The notes under the pieces: generated by a model
What the model saw: the letters and a program-made list of their open reading frames with translations, nothing else
What the model was told of the DNA's origin: nothing
Databases searched by the model: none
Position numbers and translations under genes: made by a program
Source: Siphonodentalium dalli
Lineage: Eukaryota; Mollusca; Scaphopoda; Gadilida; Siphonodentaliidae
Length of the DNA stretch: 64,000 nucleotides
Assembly (NCBI GenBank): GCA_032622095.1
Contig: CP136069.1
Coordinates: forward strand, 39,470,194-39,534,193
Reading direction: 5' to 3'
Shown: positions 34,171-45,937 of the stretch, piece by piece
Layout: each line of letters starts with the position of its first letter
Numbering within the stretch: the stretch's first letter is position 1

Positions 34171-35786
34171 CGTGGCTGCCATCTTGGCTTCCACCCTGTA
34201 TCCAGTTGATAAATTTGTATCATAGTGGGCCTGAATACCCACATATCATGATATATATCTTTAATTCCTCTCAGTTCCGTCTCAAAGTTCTGCCCATTTC
34301 CTTTCAATAATATGGCCAGAATCACAAAAGAGGTTCTCCGCAGAATTCCATACTGCAACTTTCAAATGAATTTGTCATGCCCCATACGGAACTGGGACAA
34401 ATATAATAGAACGTATTTGTCAGTTAATTAACTAATACGTAAAATAACCAAGTGAGTCGCAATTTGCTATCTTTTTCGGATAACGCGGAGAATAATGTTC
34501 GGGATATGTTAACTTTTAACTTTTTACAAATTTGGTTGACATTTTGGAAGCCATCTTGAGAATTTTAGTCTTTAAACACCACCGTGTGACACACTTAAGA
34601 TAGACCAAAACAATAAATACCTTTGATACCAAAGATAGTTGCATTTTACTTGAACAAATTGTCGAACCCTGAAAAGTGAATTTTTGCCGATATTTATGTC
34701 AAGTTTGTGAGAGAAAAATCACATATTTCTGGTGTCTCAGTGGGGACAATAGTAAAAATGATCCATGGTGCATCAGAGATGTTAGTATGCAATGTATAGA
34801 ATACAGATTAGCCAATTGTATACATAAACCACAACTTGTAAGCGATTGCAGGACACCCTGTGGCAATATTTACCATTTTCCATATTTTGGCGGCCATTTT
34901 CGCAGCCATTTTGAGCCAAGGTAAGATTTTTGGTTCAAGAGAGTTGGAATATTCATAGGTAATGATATGCCTCACTTACATTACAATGTTCTTTTCATTT
35001 CTTTTTGAAATATGACTAGAATCCCAATTGTGAATTTTTGTAAAAGTTTGTACCGCGTTCTGTAAAATCGAATTTTTGAGGGATCAGAAGGGGCTAGGAC
35101 CCCATTAGTTGCACATTTAATTGCTCCAATGATCAGTTAATATACACAACACTAAATAAAGTCATATTACTCAACCAGTTCCAAACAGCATGAATTGATC
35201 TAGAAGATATTTGTAAAAAAAATGTCATATTTTCAACTTCCGGCGGCCATTTTGGAGGCCATCTTGGATGGTGAGTTTCAATTTTGGCCCAAAAAAGTGT
35301 CGTTATGTCTTAGCTTCACGAAAATATATACATTTGTATACATTTTACAAGATTTTCCCGCTATAATTTGCATAAAACTGACCTAGGGTCTGGTCTGAAA
35401 AACGGCGGCCATGATGGACGCCATCTTGTCTGGAGTCTACACGGCCACTTTTTTTTCTTGTTAACATTGCTTAAAAGTTGAAGGACATAATAAGGAACAA
35501 AATAAATGGGGTGAAGTTAAGTCCCAGGGGGGGGGGGTCCAAGGGTACCCCTATTAGCTCCCGGACTAGTTCAGGTAATATACTTCACCCGCACATCCGC
35601 CACGCTATTGTCGAAGTGAAACAGTACATGTATATACGTTCTATCGATAACACTATGAATTAATGACTGAATATCTGGAATGTTTGATAACGTGAAGAAA
35701 CAATAGAATTATTTGAAATATAGGCTCCATTTGTTTAGTTTTTTTGGAAGAAAAAAAAAATTCACACCGAGAAGGGAGGGTATTTA

Positions 35787-35932
35787 AGAAATAAATACAA
35801 GGTGTATCGGTGTGTATGGTCAAGTTGTACCACAAAAAACTGATTGTAGGACGACGCGTAGCGGAGTCTTACAATCAGTTTTGTGTGGTACAACTTGACC
35901 ATACACACCGATACACCGTGTATTTATTTCTT
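35787..35932. repeat. Perfect-stem hairpin element
   Basis: Arms of about 62 bp, starting AAATAAATACA.GGTGTATCGG and containing CAAGTTGTACCACA, surround a 21-nt spacer (35849-35869). No coding. A related small hairpin with GTGGTACAATT occurs at 37000-37032. Confidence 0.85.
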
Positions 35933-37850
35933 TTGTAATACGACTGAAAGTTTCTGGTCATAATTCGACTGAATAGTCAACGAAATATTGCGCTTTTTCG
36001 GTCTCAGGTGAGAACACATTTCGTGGTGTAATTCTTATTGGGCGTACTCGATTTCTTTGCACGGAGTACTCTGGTAATTTGTTTTTCGTAAATAATCGTT
36101 GTGATTGGCTAAAAAAGGATGTGTTTTCAGCGGCGCCCGTGCCTTTCATTTAAATGGTACAGGAAACACGATTGCTTTCAGAAGCTAGCGCTCATGTCTT
36201 ACACATTCCACTCACCTGACAACACCTACTGCGAGGGACCCAGCTTAAAAACCGACACAGCACTAGCTCGGGGTGGGGTGCAGGAACTACAGACCCATAA
36301 GTGGTCACAGCTCTCACAGAGTTGGGAAGGGCATATATCGACATATGCTCGTCCCGCTTGCCGCTCTGGCCTTTCTTCGGGAGCAGGGACGGCTCACGGC
36401 TCAAGAACACACTTCCATGTACTAAGTGTATATATCATTTTATAAAAATAAATAAATTACCAAAAAATCCCAAAAAATCTTTTGAATGTAAATCATATGT
36501 ATACATCTCTGTCTAAACCATTCACATAAGACAACATGAATATGATCATCGACTATGGACCATTTTCCTTACACAAAGTGATCTAAATGATCTAGTTTAC
36601 TAAACTAATCTTATTTCCCTTCTGGTGAACAAACGCTTTCAGTTTCAACTTGATTCCGATATATCGAATATGATCGAGATTCGAATCGACGAATGCACAG
36701 CCCGGCCCCATGGAAAATACAATTTTACCGATTTATTTTGTCATTTAATATACTTATTAAGTAACTTTCTTTGGTCGTAACATTTATCAATATACCATAA
36801 CATCATCTGGACCATATTCATTGGCAACCAAACTGCTTTCAAGCGACAAATCGCTAGAAAATTCGCAAGATTGTCAAGATGTAGCAACATTCAAAGGGTT
36901 ACGGGTGCGGGTGTACTCCGTTGATGCCCCGTTTGAGCGGAGTTAGAAAAGACGGGAAAAGTCGCGTGCGGCGATTTGAATAAACCGATTTTTTTCGTGG
37001 TACAATTGGAAAAAGTAGAATTGTACCACAAAACTGGAACGAGATAGCCATGGTAACTCGGGCCACTGGCCAATCAGGACATGGCTGTTAAGCATAGTTA
37101 GGCAGGGTCGTATTACAAATATAACTATACACAGAACGGGAGGTGGCACCGAACAACATTCAAGCGATTACAGAGTGTTCGTATTGCATTCGGAATTGGA
37201 TTTGAAACATTGTGCCTTATTCGAAATGAAAAACGAGTGACAATATGCATCCGCAACTCACGTAACTTGAGAGAATGTGACGATTTCAAAAAATATCCAG
37301 TTCTCGGATTCTTCGTGGTGTTATAAGGGACAATAGCAATATGTCAATACTGTTATTCTGGGATGCGTGTACAGAATAAATTGTTGAATGATCTATAAAT
37401 TGAACCTGCAGCTGCGATAACCATCTGTTTATAAGTCGGAGACAGATCGATATACAAAGGGATTTATATGTAAAGATACACTGTCCTATTCGAGGGTCAC
37501 ACCTGGTTAAGTGGTCCTGCTGAAATGATATAGTGGTGGGTCCTGTTGAATTCCCATGATGCTGGTAGCACAAAACGATGCTGTTAAGAAAAAGTACCGT
37601 TATTGTATTTAAAGTTGTATTTTCGCGGTATAAATTTGGATGATCCAGGAAAACCCTAGTAAATTTATCCTGGAACTGTTTACCCAAATACACCCTGCTA
37701 GTTTTCCTCCACTTTCAGTTTACAAAGTCATCCATATGCAGGCGTTTCACCCAAATTCACCCTGGTATTTCACCTACGCTACTTGCAACTTGGCGATTTC
37801 AGCCTTGAAATTTCACCCTGGTATATTTATGGAGGGCCGAAAGGGTCATA
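35933..37850. other. No certain gene; GC-rich block 36180-36430
   Basis: Most of the stretch shows nothing recognisable. The block 36180-36430 is markedly richer in G+C than its surroundings and is open on both strands. On the minus strand it ends in a strong donor-like CAG|GTGAGT at about 36213. It could be an exon or a SINE; no domain or SINE head was identified, so no call is made. Confidence 0.35.
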
Positions 37851-37851
37851 A

Positions 37852-38098
37852 TTCTAACTTACTATTTTAAGTCTAACATAATATTTTAATTCTAATATTT
37901 TAATGCTAAGTTGATATTTTAACTCTAACTTAATATTTAAACTCTAACTTAATATTTCAATTCTAAGTTAATATTTTAATTTTTATAATATTAAAATTTT
38001 AACTCAACATTTTAACTCTGACTTATTGATTCAATTCTAACTTATTATTTCAACCCCAACTTAATATTTTAATTCTAACTTAATATTTTATTTCAATC
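37852..38098. repeat. AT-rich 20-bp tandem repeat
   Basis: About 12 degenerate units of TTCTAACTTAATATTTTAA. It lies directly 5' of the LINE tail and ends with TTTCAATCAACCC. Confidence 0.8.
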
Positions 38099-38104
38099 AA
38101 CCCT

Positions 38105-40060
38105 AGCAAATGTCAGGCGTCGTGGATAGGATCACATACATATCGGAAAGATTGTATTTGTCCCGATCTAAATCTAAACTTTTCTCCTACCTTCGATTTG
38201 TTGGGTATTCAGTTAAATACAGACCTAGGCAAGATGAGTCACAACTATGATAAAAAATTAGTGGACATAAACCGTATGATCTAAACATGGAAACATAGAC
38301 TACTAACACCAATCGGAAGAATAACAGTGATCAAATCTCTTATACTACCTAAACTTACCCACCTATTCATAGCATTACCAGATCCTGGAAACGCATTTAT
38401 TAAACAGCTCGAATCACTTCTTTACAAAAAAAAATTTGGAACTCGAATAGGGACAGAATAAAAAGAAAGCTCATTTGTCAAGACTATCAAAATGGCGGCT
38501 TGAAAATGGTAGTTATCAGAAACTTTATAATGTCAATGAAAATAACTTGGGTTAGACGTCTTATGTCAATGAACTCGAAATGGACCCCTTTAACTGATCT
38601 CCCTGTTGCCGATGACTCACTATTTCTTTTTTATGACAGCATGTACTTGCGAAACTATTCCAAAAATATATTAAATCCATTCTGGAGTGATGTACTCACA
38701 GCATGGAGCTATTTCAGTGAGAAGAATGAGTCAAACGGAAATATATGTACATGTGTCTTATGGAATAATCCAAACATAAAGCTGCACGACAAAATTATCA
38801 ACTTCGCTACATGGAGAAGACATGGCATATTTTTTATCAATGACTTGATACATACAAATGGTAAATTCCACACACCCGAAAGTCTTTACGCTTCTTTTAA
38901 TGTATCCACTGACTTCATCACCCTGAACGCAATTTGCAGACAAATTAATTCACTAGCCAAAAAATATAAGAAAACTTTAACTCGTTGTACTAATACCATA
39001 CAACCCAGCAATATGGTTCCACTTTTGCGAAATTCAAAGGGTAGGCAAGACTTCTATAAAATTTTGAATGCTATGAAATTTTCCCCTAAGCCACAAAGCA
39101 AATGGACAATTGAAATTGGGGTGCCAGAAATAGACTGGACAATTTTCAACCGCCTACCTTTCTCCACGACGCCTGATACAAAGCTTCAGTGGTTACAGTT
39201 CAGGATTAATTCTAGGATATTATCAACAAATAGATTTCTTAAAATAATAAAAGTAAGATCTGATGACCAGTGCAATCGATGCAGAAATAATAATGAGAAC
39301 ATATCACATATATTCTGGGACTGCGCATGCGTACAATTCCTAGGTGAGCTTAACGATTGGTCAACCAAAAATAACCTTAATCTCAATTTCTCAAATATTC
39401 GAAAAAGATAATTATTCTTGGTTCTCCACCAACAGAAGGAAATTATACCACCAATTTGTTTTGACTGCTTTTCAAACAATACATATATTGAACTAAATTC
39501 AACCCAGACATGCTACCCGTCAATGCTTTTATAACAGCCCTCAATTACAGGTATAGATGTGACAAATTCAATGCTCGTTGTAATATGAAAATTGCAGAAT
39601 TTGATAAAAACTGGTTTCAGATCGAAAGCGCTATAAATAAAAATTAAGCAAAGATTTCTTGATATATAGTTATATACTCATCAGACTCGCGGTTTTTCCT
39701 TTAAGAATTATGTTTCCGTTCTACCTCTTACTCTCTTCAATTATAATTATAGAAATTATAGTCACCCTTCAGTGAGTGTCGTGCTAAACCGAAACAAAAA
39801 TGAAAATAACATGTTTTAACGTGAATTAAAACTCCAACTCATTGCCCGATCGCCTGTTTAGAGCCACTGAATGCACGTTGATGTACGTAAGAGTGCAAGC
39901 GTGAGCGAGTGAATGAGTGTATGCCTGCATGTATGTATCAGATGAATATTATCTATCTATATTTTGTATTTTGTACAACCATTCATTATGTATGTTAAAT
40001 CATCTGACTGTTTCAATAAAATGTTTTTTTTTAAATATATATATATATATGAGATAGTTT
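38105..40060 (+). mobile_element. L1/Tx1-like LINE, 5'-truncated
   Basis: The only part kept is the end of ORF2, downstream of the reverse transcriptase core, plus the 3' UTR. Upstream of the long ORF (38500-39411) a broken frame still reads LTPIGRITVIKSLILPKLTH and a NGGLKM-type phrase typical of this group, with a stop near 38286 and frame changes near 38430-38460. The ORF ends with a Cys-rich knuckle, CNRC...H...C (CNRCRNNNENISHIFWDC), as in L1/Tx1 elements. The 3' end is an AT dinucleotide run after AATAAAATG at 40015-40060. It cannot be mobile by itself. Confidence 0.85.
38500..39411 (+). pseudogene. C-terminal ORF2 fragment of the L1/Tx1-like LINE
   Basis: 303 open codons. Recognisable pieces are the WVRRLM region at residues 18-23, the region around residues 205-250 in which FNRLPFSTT and KLQWLQFRINSRIL occur, and the zinc-knuckle CNRC...HIFWDC at about 265-285. 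These follow the RT domain in L1/Tx1 ORF2 proteins. The first Met is internal to the original ORF and not a true start. Similar coding remnants continue in other frames to about 39645. Confidence 0.8.
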
Positions 40061-41092
40061 AATCATGCATGTAAATAAAACAAGTTAGTATAATACAGAA
40101 ATTTACATATACAGGAATTGTTCGAAGATATGTCATGCATGGTGGATTGTGACAGGGTTTGATGATCTTGGATTCGATATATTTTCTAGGTTGACCGCCG
40201 TTATGTTTCAATTCTGTACATTGTTGTAGCAGCATTAATATGTTGGTCTAAGACATAAAAAGGGTCAAGAACGTTGTAAGTTATCAAATGACTGTTTCTT
40301 ATATCACAACAATGAGGTCTCTGGGCGGTGGATATTCTACATGTAGACCAACGTCTGTAAATATAATGCATGTATTTTTGCACGGAAGGAAAAGCATACG
40401 GGCAGACAATGGACCTATCCGTAGGGACCGCCCCAATTTCAATTATAGCCAATGAGCCGATAGCTCAAACCCGGAAGCGACATACGCCTGCATAGTGATA
40501 TGAATCGCACCACAAGCGGCTGCCTAGATACCATAGTAAGCTATAGGGAAATTACGAACACGAGAGCAAAATATGTCTTAAAAAGCTACAATGGTGTTGA
40601 AATGTGCATGGGGAACATGTCCGGTTGACGAGCGATATTTATACAAATATCCCGGAGTGTTTTAGTTCGGTTTCCTACACCAGGACGTACTAAAGACAGC
40701 ATATAATCAACGGGGTATCTTCGAGTTGTTTGAATTTTTCAATCTCCTGACACAACACTTTTGAAATTCTGTAAATAAATATAAGCTCATTTAGTATTTA
40801 ATTTGTTGAACAGATGTGTCCATGAGTAATATATATGTTGTGTTACTTTATGAAAAAAAATTATCACGTTGCGATAATGTTATAACTTGCCATAGGGGGA
40901 ATGGGAAGTTAGCAAAACAAACCATAACACCTCGTCTAGGGGCTCGATTACTAAATACCAACAGCCCCTTAAATGTTCACACTTCCTATACTGAATGGGA
41001 TATGTTGTTTCACAATGCTTTGTCGGTATGATAAAGGTGATGACATGAAGTATGATACTATTAATTTCACTGTGTGCTTGCGTAAATACTAA
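40061..41092. other. No gene recognised
   Basis: Two ORFs of 71 and 83 codons occur (40816, 40452) but have no domain, no splice support and no repeats. Downstream exons of the SWIM gene (minus strand) were looked for here and not found. Confidence 0.45.
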
Positions 41093-41299
41093 TCACAGGT
41101 AATAAAATTGAACAATGACAACAAATGGGTCATTAATGATACTTGAATAAACTGGTTGTATTTTCGTTTGTCGTGGGACATGCCATTGTTGAGGAACACT
41201 TGTGCAACTAAGATGTTCTGGAGCAGATGGAATGTTGTGTAACTTCAAACCCTGAAGTGTTTTATCAATCCAATAACATGAGAGCACATTCCAACTAAC
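41093..41299 (-). pseudogene. SWIM zinc-finger protein, second exon
   Basis: Opens after acceptor TTTTATTTTAG (AG at 41300-41301). Joined in phase 2 to the upstream exon, it completes a SWIM zinc finger: CSCKAGLVGMCSH, that is CxCx7CxH. After VIGLIKHFRV the frame is lost at a T run near 41246-41252. In the next frame the family's following segment reads CTSVPQQWHVPR, which I know from SWIM proteins of invertebrates that often also carry a YqaJ-type nuclease domain. Nothing of a nuclease domain was found below 41093. The one-base shift makes this exon non-functional unless it is a sequencing error. Confidence 0.7.
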
Positions 41300-41818
41300 C
41301 TAAAATAAAAGAGACAGAGATATCCACTGTAACATTCTGTAATAACAAAATAAATAAGGATAAATTTTATAACAATCGGAGGACATGTTCATGTGAGTAT
41401 TAATTCTATACTTTTCGGAAATACTTGCACGTGCACTAATATTATTCAAAAAATCATCAATGCATGTTAAATTTGTCTATTGCGTTGGTCATTGACTACA
41501 TTTACACATGTCGCGTACATGTATGGGACCCTGGACGGACCAAATCATTCGAAAATACTGGGAGCACCAATTTAACACGAATATTATCCATTTTATTTAG
41601 AAAAAACAACAAAACAAACATGGCAACGATTAACATGATTTTGTCAAGTGAAACTAGATGGCGTGTGACTGATTAGAAATAATATTACATGTACAGTAAA
41701 TGAAATATGACAGGTCAAGTTGATTTTGAGATTATGTTGCCTATTTTCGTCAAAAACGTAAATTACGAGGATATATTCCATATATCTAAAATTCAGAAAG
41801 ATAAAAGGAAAAACTTAC
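41300..41818 (-). other. 519-bp intron of the SWIM gene
   Basis: GTAAGTTT donor at 41811-41818 and TTTTAG acceptor at 41300-41301, phase 2. The splice restores Gly in the middle of the zinc finger and keeps the CxCx7CxH spacing, which is strong internal support. Confidence 0.75.
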
Positions 41819-42206
41819 CCGGCTTTGCAGGAGCACATCGATTCGATAATTGTCTCTGTGATGACGCAGATTTCTATATGTATTCGGTGTGGTGGTTGTG
41901 ACTTTGCCATCGACCTATAACACTTCGAGTCAACCCTATAGTGCATTGGTTAACTTCACTCGTTCTAATGTCATGAATATATCCCTGGGTATAATAATTA
42001 AGCCCCTTTTCTTGTGCCCTTTTTGATAATTTATCAATGTCGGGTAAATAACAAACGTTGATATCGTCTGGAACATTTAAAAGCGAACTTGAAACACAAG
42101 ATCCGTTCTCATCGGAAGCCATTTCAGCACTGAAGATATAGCGAAATTGAGATGGCTTGTGGTGCGTAGTAACAGTAACCATGCAGTCTACTGGTGGGCG
42201 GTCCAT
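41819..42206 (-). pseudogene. SWIM zinc-finger protein, first visible exon
   Basis: The ORF opens at 42206, with a more likely start at the Met of MASDENG (42122). It includes DIDKLSKRAQEKGLNYYTQG then YIHDIR, the region preceding the SWIM finger in this family. The frame then shifts by one base somewhere in 41936-41970. In the new frame it reads VDSKCYRSMAKSQPPHR and ITETIIESMCSCKAG up to the donor. SWIM fingers bind nucleic acid or protein and are common in transposase-related proteins. No terminal repeats were seen around it, so it may be a host gene or a domesticated or mobile one. Confidence 0.7.
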
Positions 42207-42655
42207 ACGGATAGGTCCATTGAACGGGGCGTACCGTAATACATATAAAGGGGGAACTTTACCCTAAATACGGCCAGTTATGGGACCATCTCCTTTTATA
42301 CTCAACAGAATATATGCAACAAATGAATGAATTTGAGCCATGGGTGAGTGCAAAATACACCCATGTGCTATATATATATATATATGAACAATGCAAACAT
42401 GGTAATTATAATGAAAATTAATTTATGACTAAAGAAGATCATATATGATGTCCAAGTGTGTGGACATATTATTTTGGTGTCTTGGTGGTTTACAGTTAGA
42501 AGTGGACACCCCGCCAACCTAGAACCACAAGCCCTCGCCCCCAACAGTGTGTCAGATAATTATTAATTATTACCATTTGTGTAATGCTCGCAAGATTTAT
42601 TCAGTTAAATGTATTTATAATAATAAACATGAACAAGATATTATCCATCTTTCCG
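42207..42655. other. No gene recognised
   Basis: Contains a TATATA run at 42369-42385. No ORF or repeat that I can name. Confidence 0.5.
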
Positions 42656-43240
42656 ACCAAATGCGGATCGTAACTCAGGTCTTAACTTTAAGATTATCTT
42701 AAGACACTTCACCCCATGCATACTTAAAGTTAAGAACATATTTAAGACCATCTTAAGTTAAGATCTTGTTCGTGAAATCCACATATATGATGTACTCATC
42801 AGATTCCAACAACAAAAACATTTTTTGAAATGCCGCTTCAGTTATCAGGATCGATTAATTGCCCAAAATAATGCGAACCACAGTCACCCAAAACCTGTTA
42901 TTTATCAACATTTTGTTCAACTAAATTTTTCCGGTTTGTCAAATATCTGACAAAAAAGCCACTTGATTTTAGAGTTATCCATCTTCATCCGCATTTTGGT
43001 CCGAGACCGTCATCTCGTCTACTTTTAATGGGCCACTTCAATTTTTGTTAGTGAAAAATAATAGATTTCAAAAATAGATATCAGATCACTCTGAGCTTTG
43101 ATGGGTGGGTTCCTCGTCTCTAATAAAATATTTTTTACCCCCGAAGCCAAGGAAATAGTAATTTGCGAAAGTTAATTCGGATTATGCATCGTTAAGGCCA
43201 TCTTAAGTCCCAACTATGTCATAAGTTGCTTTCATGAAAC
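42656..43240 (+). mobile_element. TTAA-family relative flanked by TTAAG-rich palindromes
   Basis: 42860-43165 is a diverged copy of the TTAA-family body (phrases such as TTATCCATCTTCATCCGCA and GGTTCCTCGTCTC). On both sides (42680-42775 and 43185-43250) lie TTAAGATGGTCTTAA-like palindromic words and a GTTTCATGAAA-type end, suggesting a larger composite MITE. No target duplication could be fixed. Confidence 0.5.
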
Positions 43241-43250
43241 TAGGACCAGG

Positions 43251-44054
43251 AATTCACGTCCATTAATTCAACAAGAGACACTGAGTGGGCGCTGCAATAA
43301 ACAAACAGAAGAGTACAATGTGCAGACGACAGCTGGGTTATAAATGTTCGTTCACTGGGAAATTGTGTCTACCTTGATTCAAATGCACTTTAAATTTACT
43401 TCCGTGAAATATAAACTGATACAGTTGTTGCCGGATCTGGTGCATTCAACTGCAAGGTAATTGCTTCAGCCGGTTGATTCGTGTTGATTCGTGTAAGAAT
43501 GAACCTATCAGCGCCATTAGCAGTCGTGCGCGAGACAGAAGGGACATCGGGTGTTATTGTTTCCGCTATCTACATCATATATAGATTGTGTGTGTATTGG
43601 CAGACAATAATCTGATACATACATGTAATTAAATAATAATTTCATTATATAGTCACTAACGTTCTTCTGTAGTTGAATTGGCCCCTAACTTCTATATAAT
43701 TATCTACCATTATACAGCGATGTATAAAGTTTACGTCCATGCATAATATAACGCAATGTATTATACTTCCGGTGTCGGTGTAAACATGCGTTCTTAAAAT
43801 TTCTTAAATTTTCAACCTCATTTCACGGGATTTTGCTAACTTTTAACAACCACTATGAATCGGGAATGGAACAAGAGTTCGACTATATTGTGAAATTACT
43901 ATGTCGAATAATTAAAAGTATAAACATTTCAAAACAGATGAACTGAAGCAATATTTTCAACGCTTGCACGAAAATCGGAAAGACGAAAACGAAAACGAAA
44001 CAAACAAACAACGCAACAGAATGTCGAAAATGAATAAGAACGCTCACAATAAAA
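43251..44054. other. Probably 5' region of the LINE; no ORF
   Basis: No coding before 44055. The A-rich stretch 43980-44050 (GAAAACGAAAACGAAAC) directly precedes ORF1 and may belong to its 5' UTR. The true 5' end of the LINE was not found. Confidence 0.4.
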
Positions 44055-44809
44055 GTGACCAAAAGTGATTTAGATGAATGGATGGCTTCTATGAAGTCAG
44101 TGATATATTCAAATATGAAAGGTATTAACCAGGAATTGGCATCAGTGACTTCAAAAATGGAACTTATTGTGTCACAGATGAAAGAAATAACTGACGAACA
44201 AAAAGACTTGGCTTCTGCAATCGAGTCAAATGAAACTCAAATTCAGGATATCGTGGATACCAACATTCCAGAATTAGAAGAGAGAGTGATGGCGAAGTTA
44301 TGTGAAATCAGTGAGAGATGCTAAGAGAGATACACGATAGGAAATACAACCTACTATTTTACGGAATAAAACAAGAGACTGTGCAAGAAGATTCTTATGC
44401 AGTTCTGTTGAAGTTCTTTATTAAAACTCTCGAAATGGAAAAATAAACCGCTGATAAGATCGTGGACAGAATGATTAATGCACATCGATTACCCATTGAG
44501 CACAAACCAATGGTCGCGCAAGGAGTACAAGCATCACCTCCACCACACCCTATCATAGCATGTATGGCAACTGATAGAGACAAACAAGCAGTGATGAACC
44601 TTATAGACAAAATTCAAGGGAAAAGGATCTCTATCCGTACGGATGTACCACCAGAACTGAAACGGGAGCGCGCTCAATTGGCCAAGAAAGCCTACTCCCT
44701 TCGAATGAAAGAAAAAAACTTTAAAACAAAAATCCGAGTAGAAGGAGTTAATGTGGTTCTTCAAACGAAAAATTCGGCAGGCAGATGGGTCACACTTCAT
44801 AATAGTTAG
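44055..44809 (+). pseudogene. LINE ORF1, broken
   Basis: The first part (44055-44324) is rich in heptads and predicted as coiled coil (SKMELIVSQMKEITDEQKDL). The frame changes at about 44318 into RKYNLLFYGIKQE and later NLIDKIQGKRISIRTDVPPE and the Arg/Lys-rich end VLQTKNSAGRWVTL. Order coiled coil, RRM-like part and basic C-terminal domain matches ORF1 nucleic-acid chaperones of CR1/L2/L1-type LINEs. Besides the frameshift there is an in-frame stop at about 44444-44446. It would bind the element's RNA if intact. Confidence 0.75.
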
Positions 44810-45937
44810 AGTGCCATCATATTCCTTAGTGATTAACTAAATGTTGGAGGTTGTTTCCTTTTGGCAGGGATGTTGGTGTTGAGTGATGGGGGTGGTTGTC
44901 TGAGTCGGATTGGGACGCTTTGAAGTAACTTTATTGCTTCTGTGTCTGATTTGGACAAGTATCCTTGTTGCTTGTTGTAAGCGGCCTCTTAACATATTTA
45001 TGTCTTATTAAAATGATGAACCTTTTTTCTATGTCTGATTTAGATGAAAGACCTTATCATTGGATGCTCGCATTTCTGCATCAGGAAGTAGCCTCCATCA
45101 TATTCAGTGTATATATTCAAATTATATTGTCATGTTGAAGTGATGAACTTTAATGTTTCTACATGTATGTCTGATTTAGACAAATAATCTTATTATTTAA
45201 TGGTAATATTTCTGCGAATGTTCAAGGAATTAACCTATGATAGATTTATTTACAGGTAGTTTTTGCAGAAAACTTAAGACTTTGAATTTCTTATCACAGA
45301 TTTTGTGAAGTATCTTATACTTGCATTTCTGTGATGAGGAAGCAAGCTATGTTAAATTTATATAAAAATAGTTTCTGTTGAAAATTAAAGACTGATCCTT
45401 TGATTTTGAATGTTGGCATTTCTGAATCAGGGAGCGACCTCTGACATATTCTATGTCTTATTAAACATATTCTATGTTCTATTGAAGTAATGAACTTTAA
45501 TGTTTCTAGGTCTGATTTAGACAGATATCTTTATTATTTATTGTTCGCATTTCTGCAAACGTTTTTTTTTTTTTTTTTAACAGATTTCTTGAAGAATTTA
45601 ATAGTTGCATTTCTATAACGAGGAAACAATCTTTGACATTTTATAATGATAAATTTCAAGAAGCATTTATACAAACATCTATTTGATTGGATGTTCACAT
45701 TTCCATAGCTATGAAACAATCAATGAAGAATGATATATTTATAAAGTTCCTATGGTAAACTCAGGATTTATACATAACCCTTCCCGTGTGGAGGTTGCAA
45801 TCGGACGTATCCATTTATGTTTTCTTTATTTTTCTTTATAATTTTTTTTACTATTGTTGTTACATCCATCACTGCTGTGTCTCCTGTGTTTACAATTAGC
45901 CTTAATGTCAAATTTCTGATCAATTGCTATTTTATCA
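44810..45937. repeat. Inter-ORF region with degenerate repeats
   Basis: About 1.1 kb with recurring phrases TGTCTGATTTAGACAA (44943, 45031, 45168, 45508) and CATTTCTGCA. The spacing is irregular (90-340 bp). A T16 run lies at 45562-45578. No coding. Confidence 0.6.

Larger units (their letters stand above)
30437..35568. mobile_element. Giant fold-back element, 5.13 kb, with minisatellite core
   Basis: The termini TAGTCCGGGAGCTAATAGG and its complement are flanked by the 3-bp direct repeat GTT (30434-30436, 35569-35571). The arms, 30437 to about 31790 and about 34150 to 35568, are inverted copies over about 1.35 kb with scattered differences. The middle is a degenerate minisatellite in opposite orientations on the two sides, so the inverted arrangement runs almost to a short unique centre near 33421-33530. 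Each arm holds four paired ATGGC/GCC motifs. No transposase was recognised; ORFs in the core are readings of the minisatellite. Confidence 0.9.
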
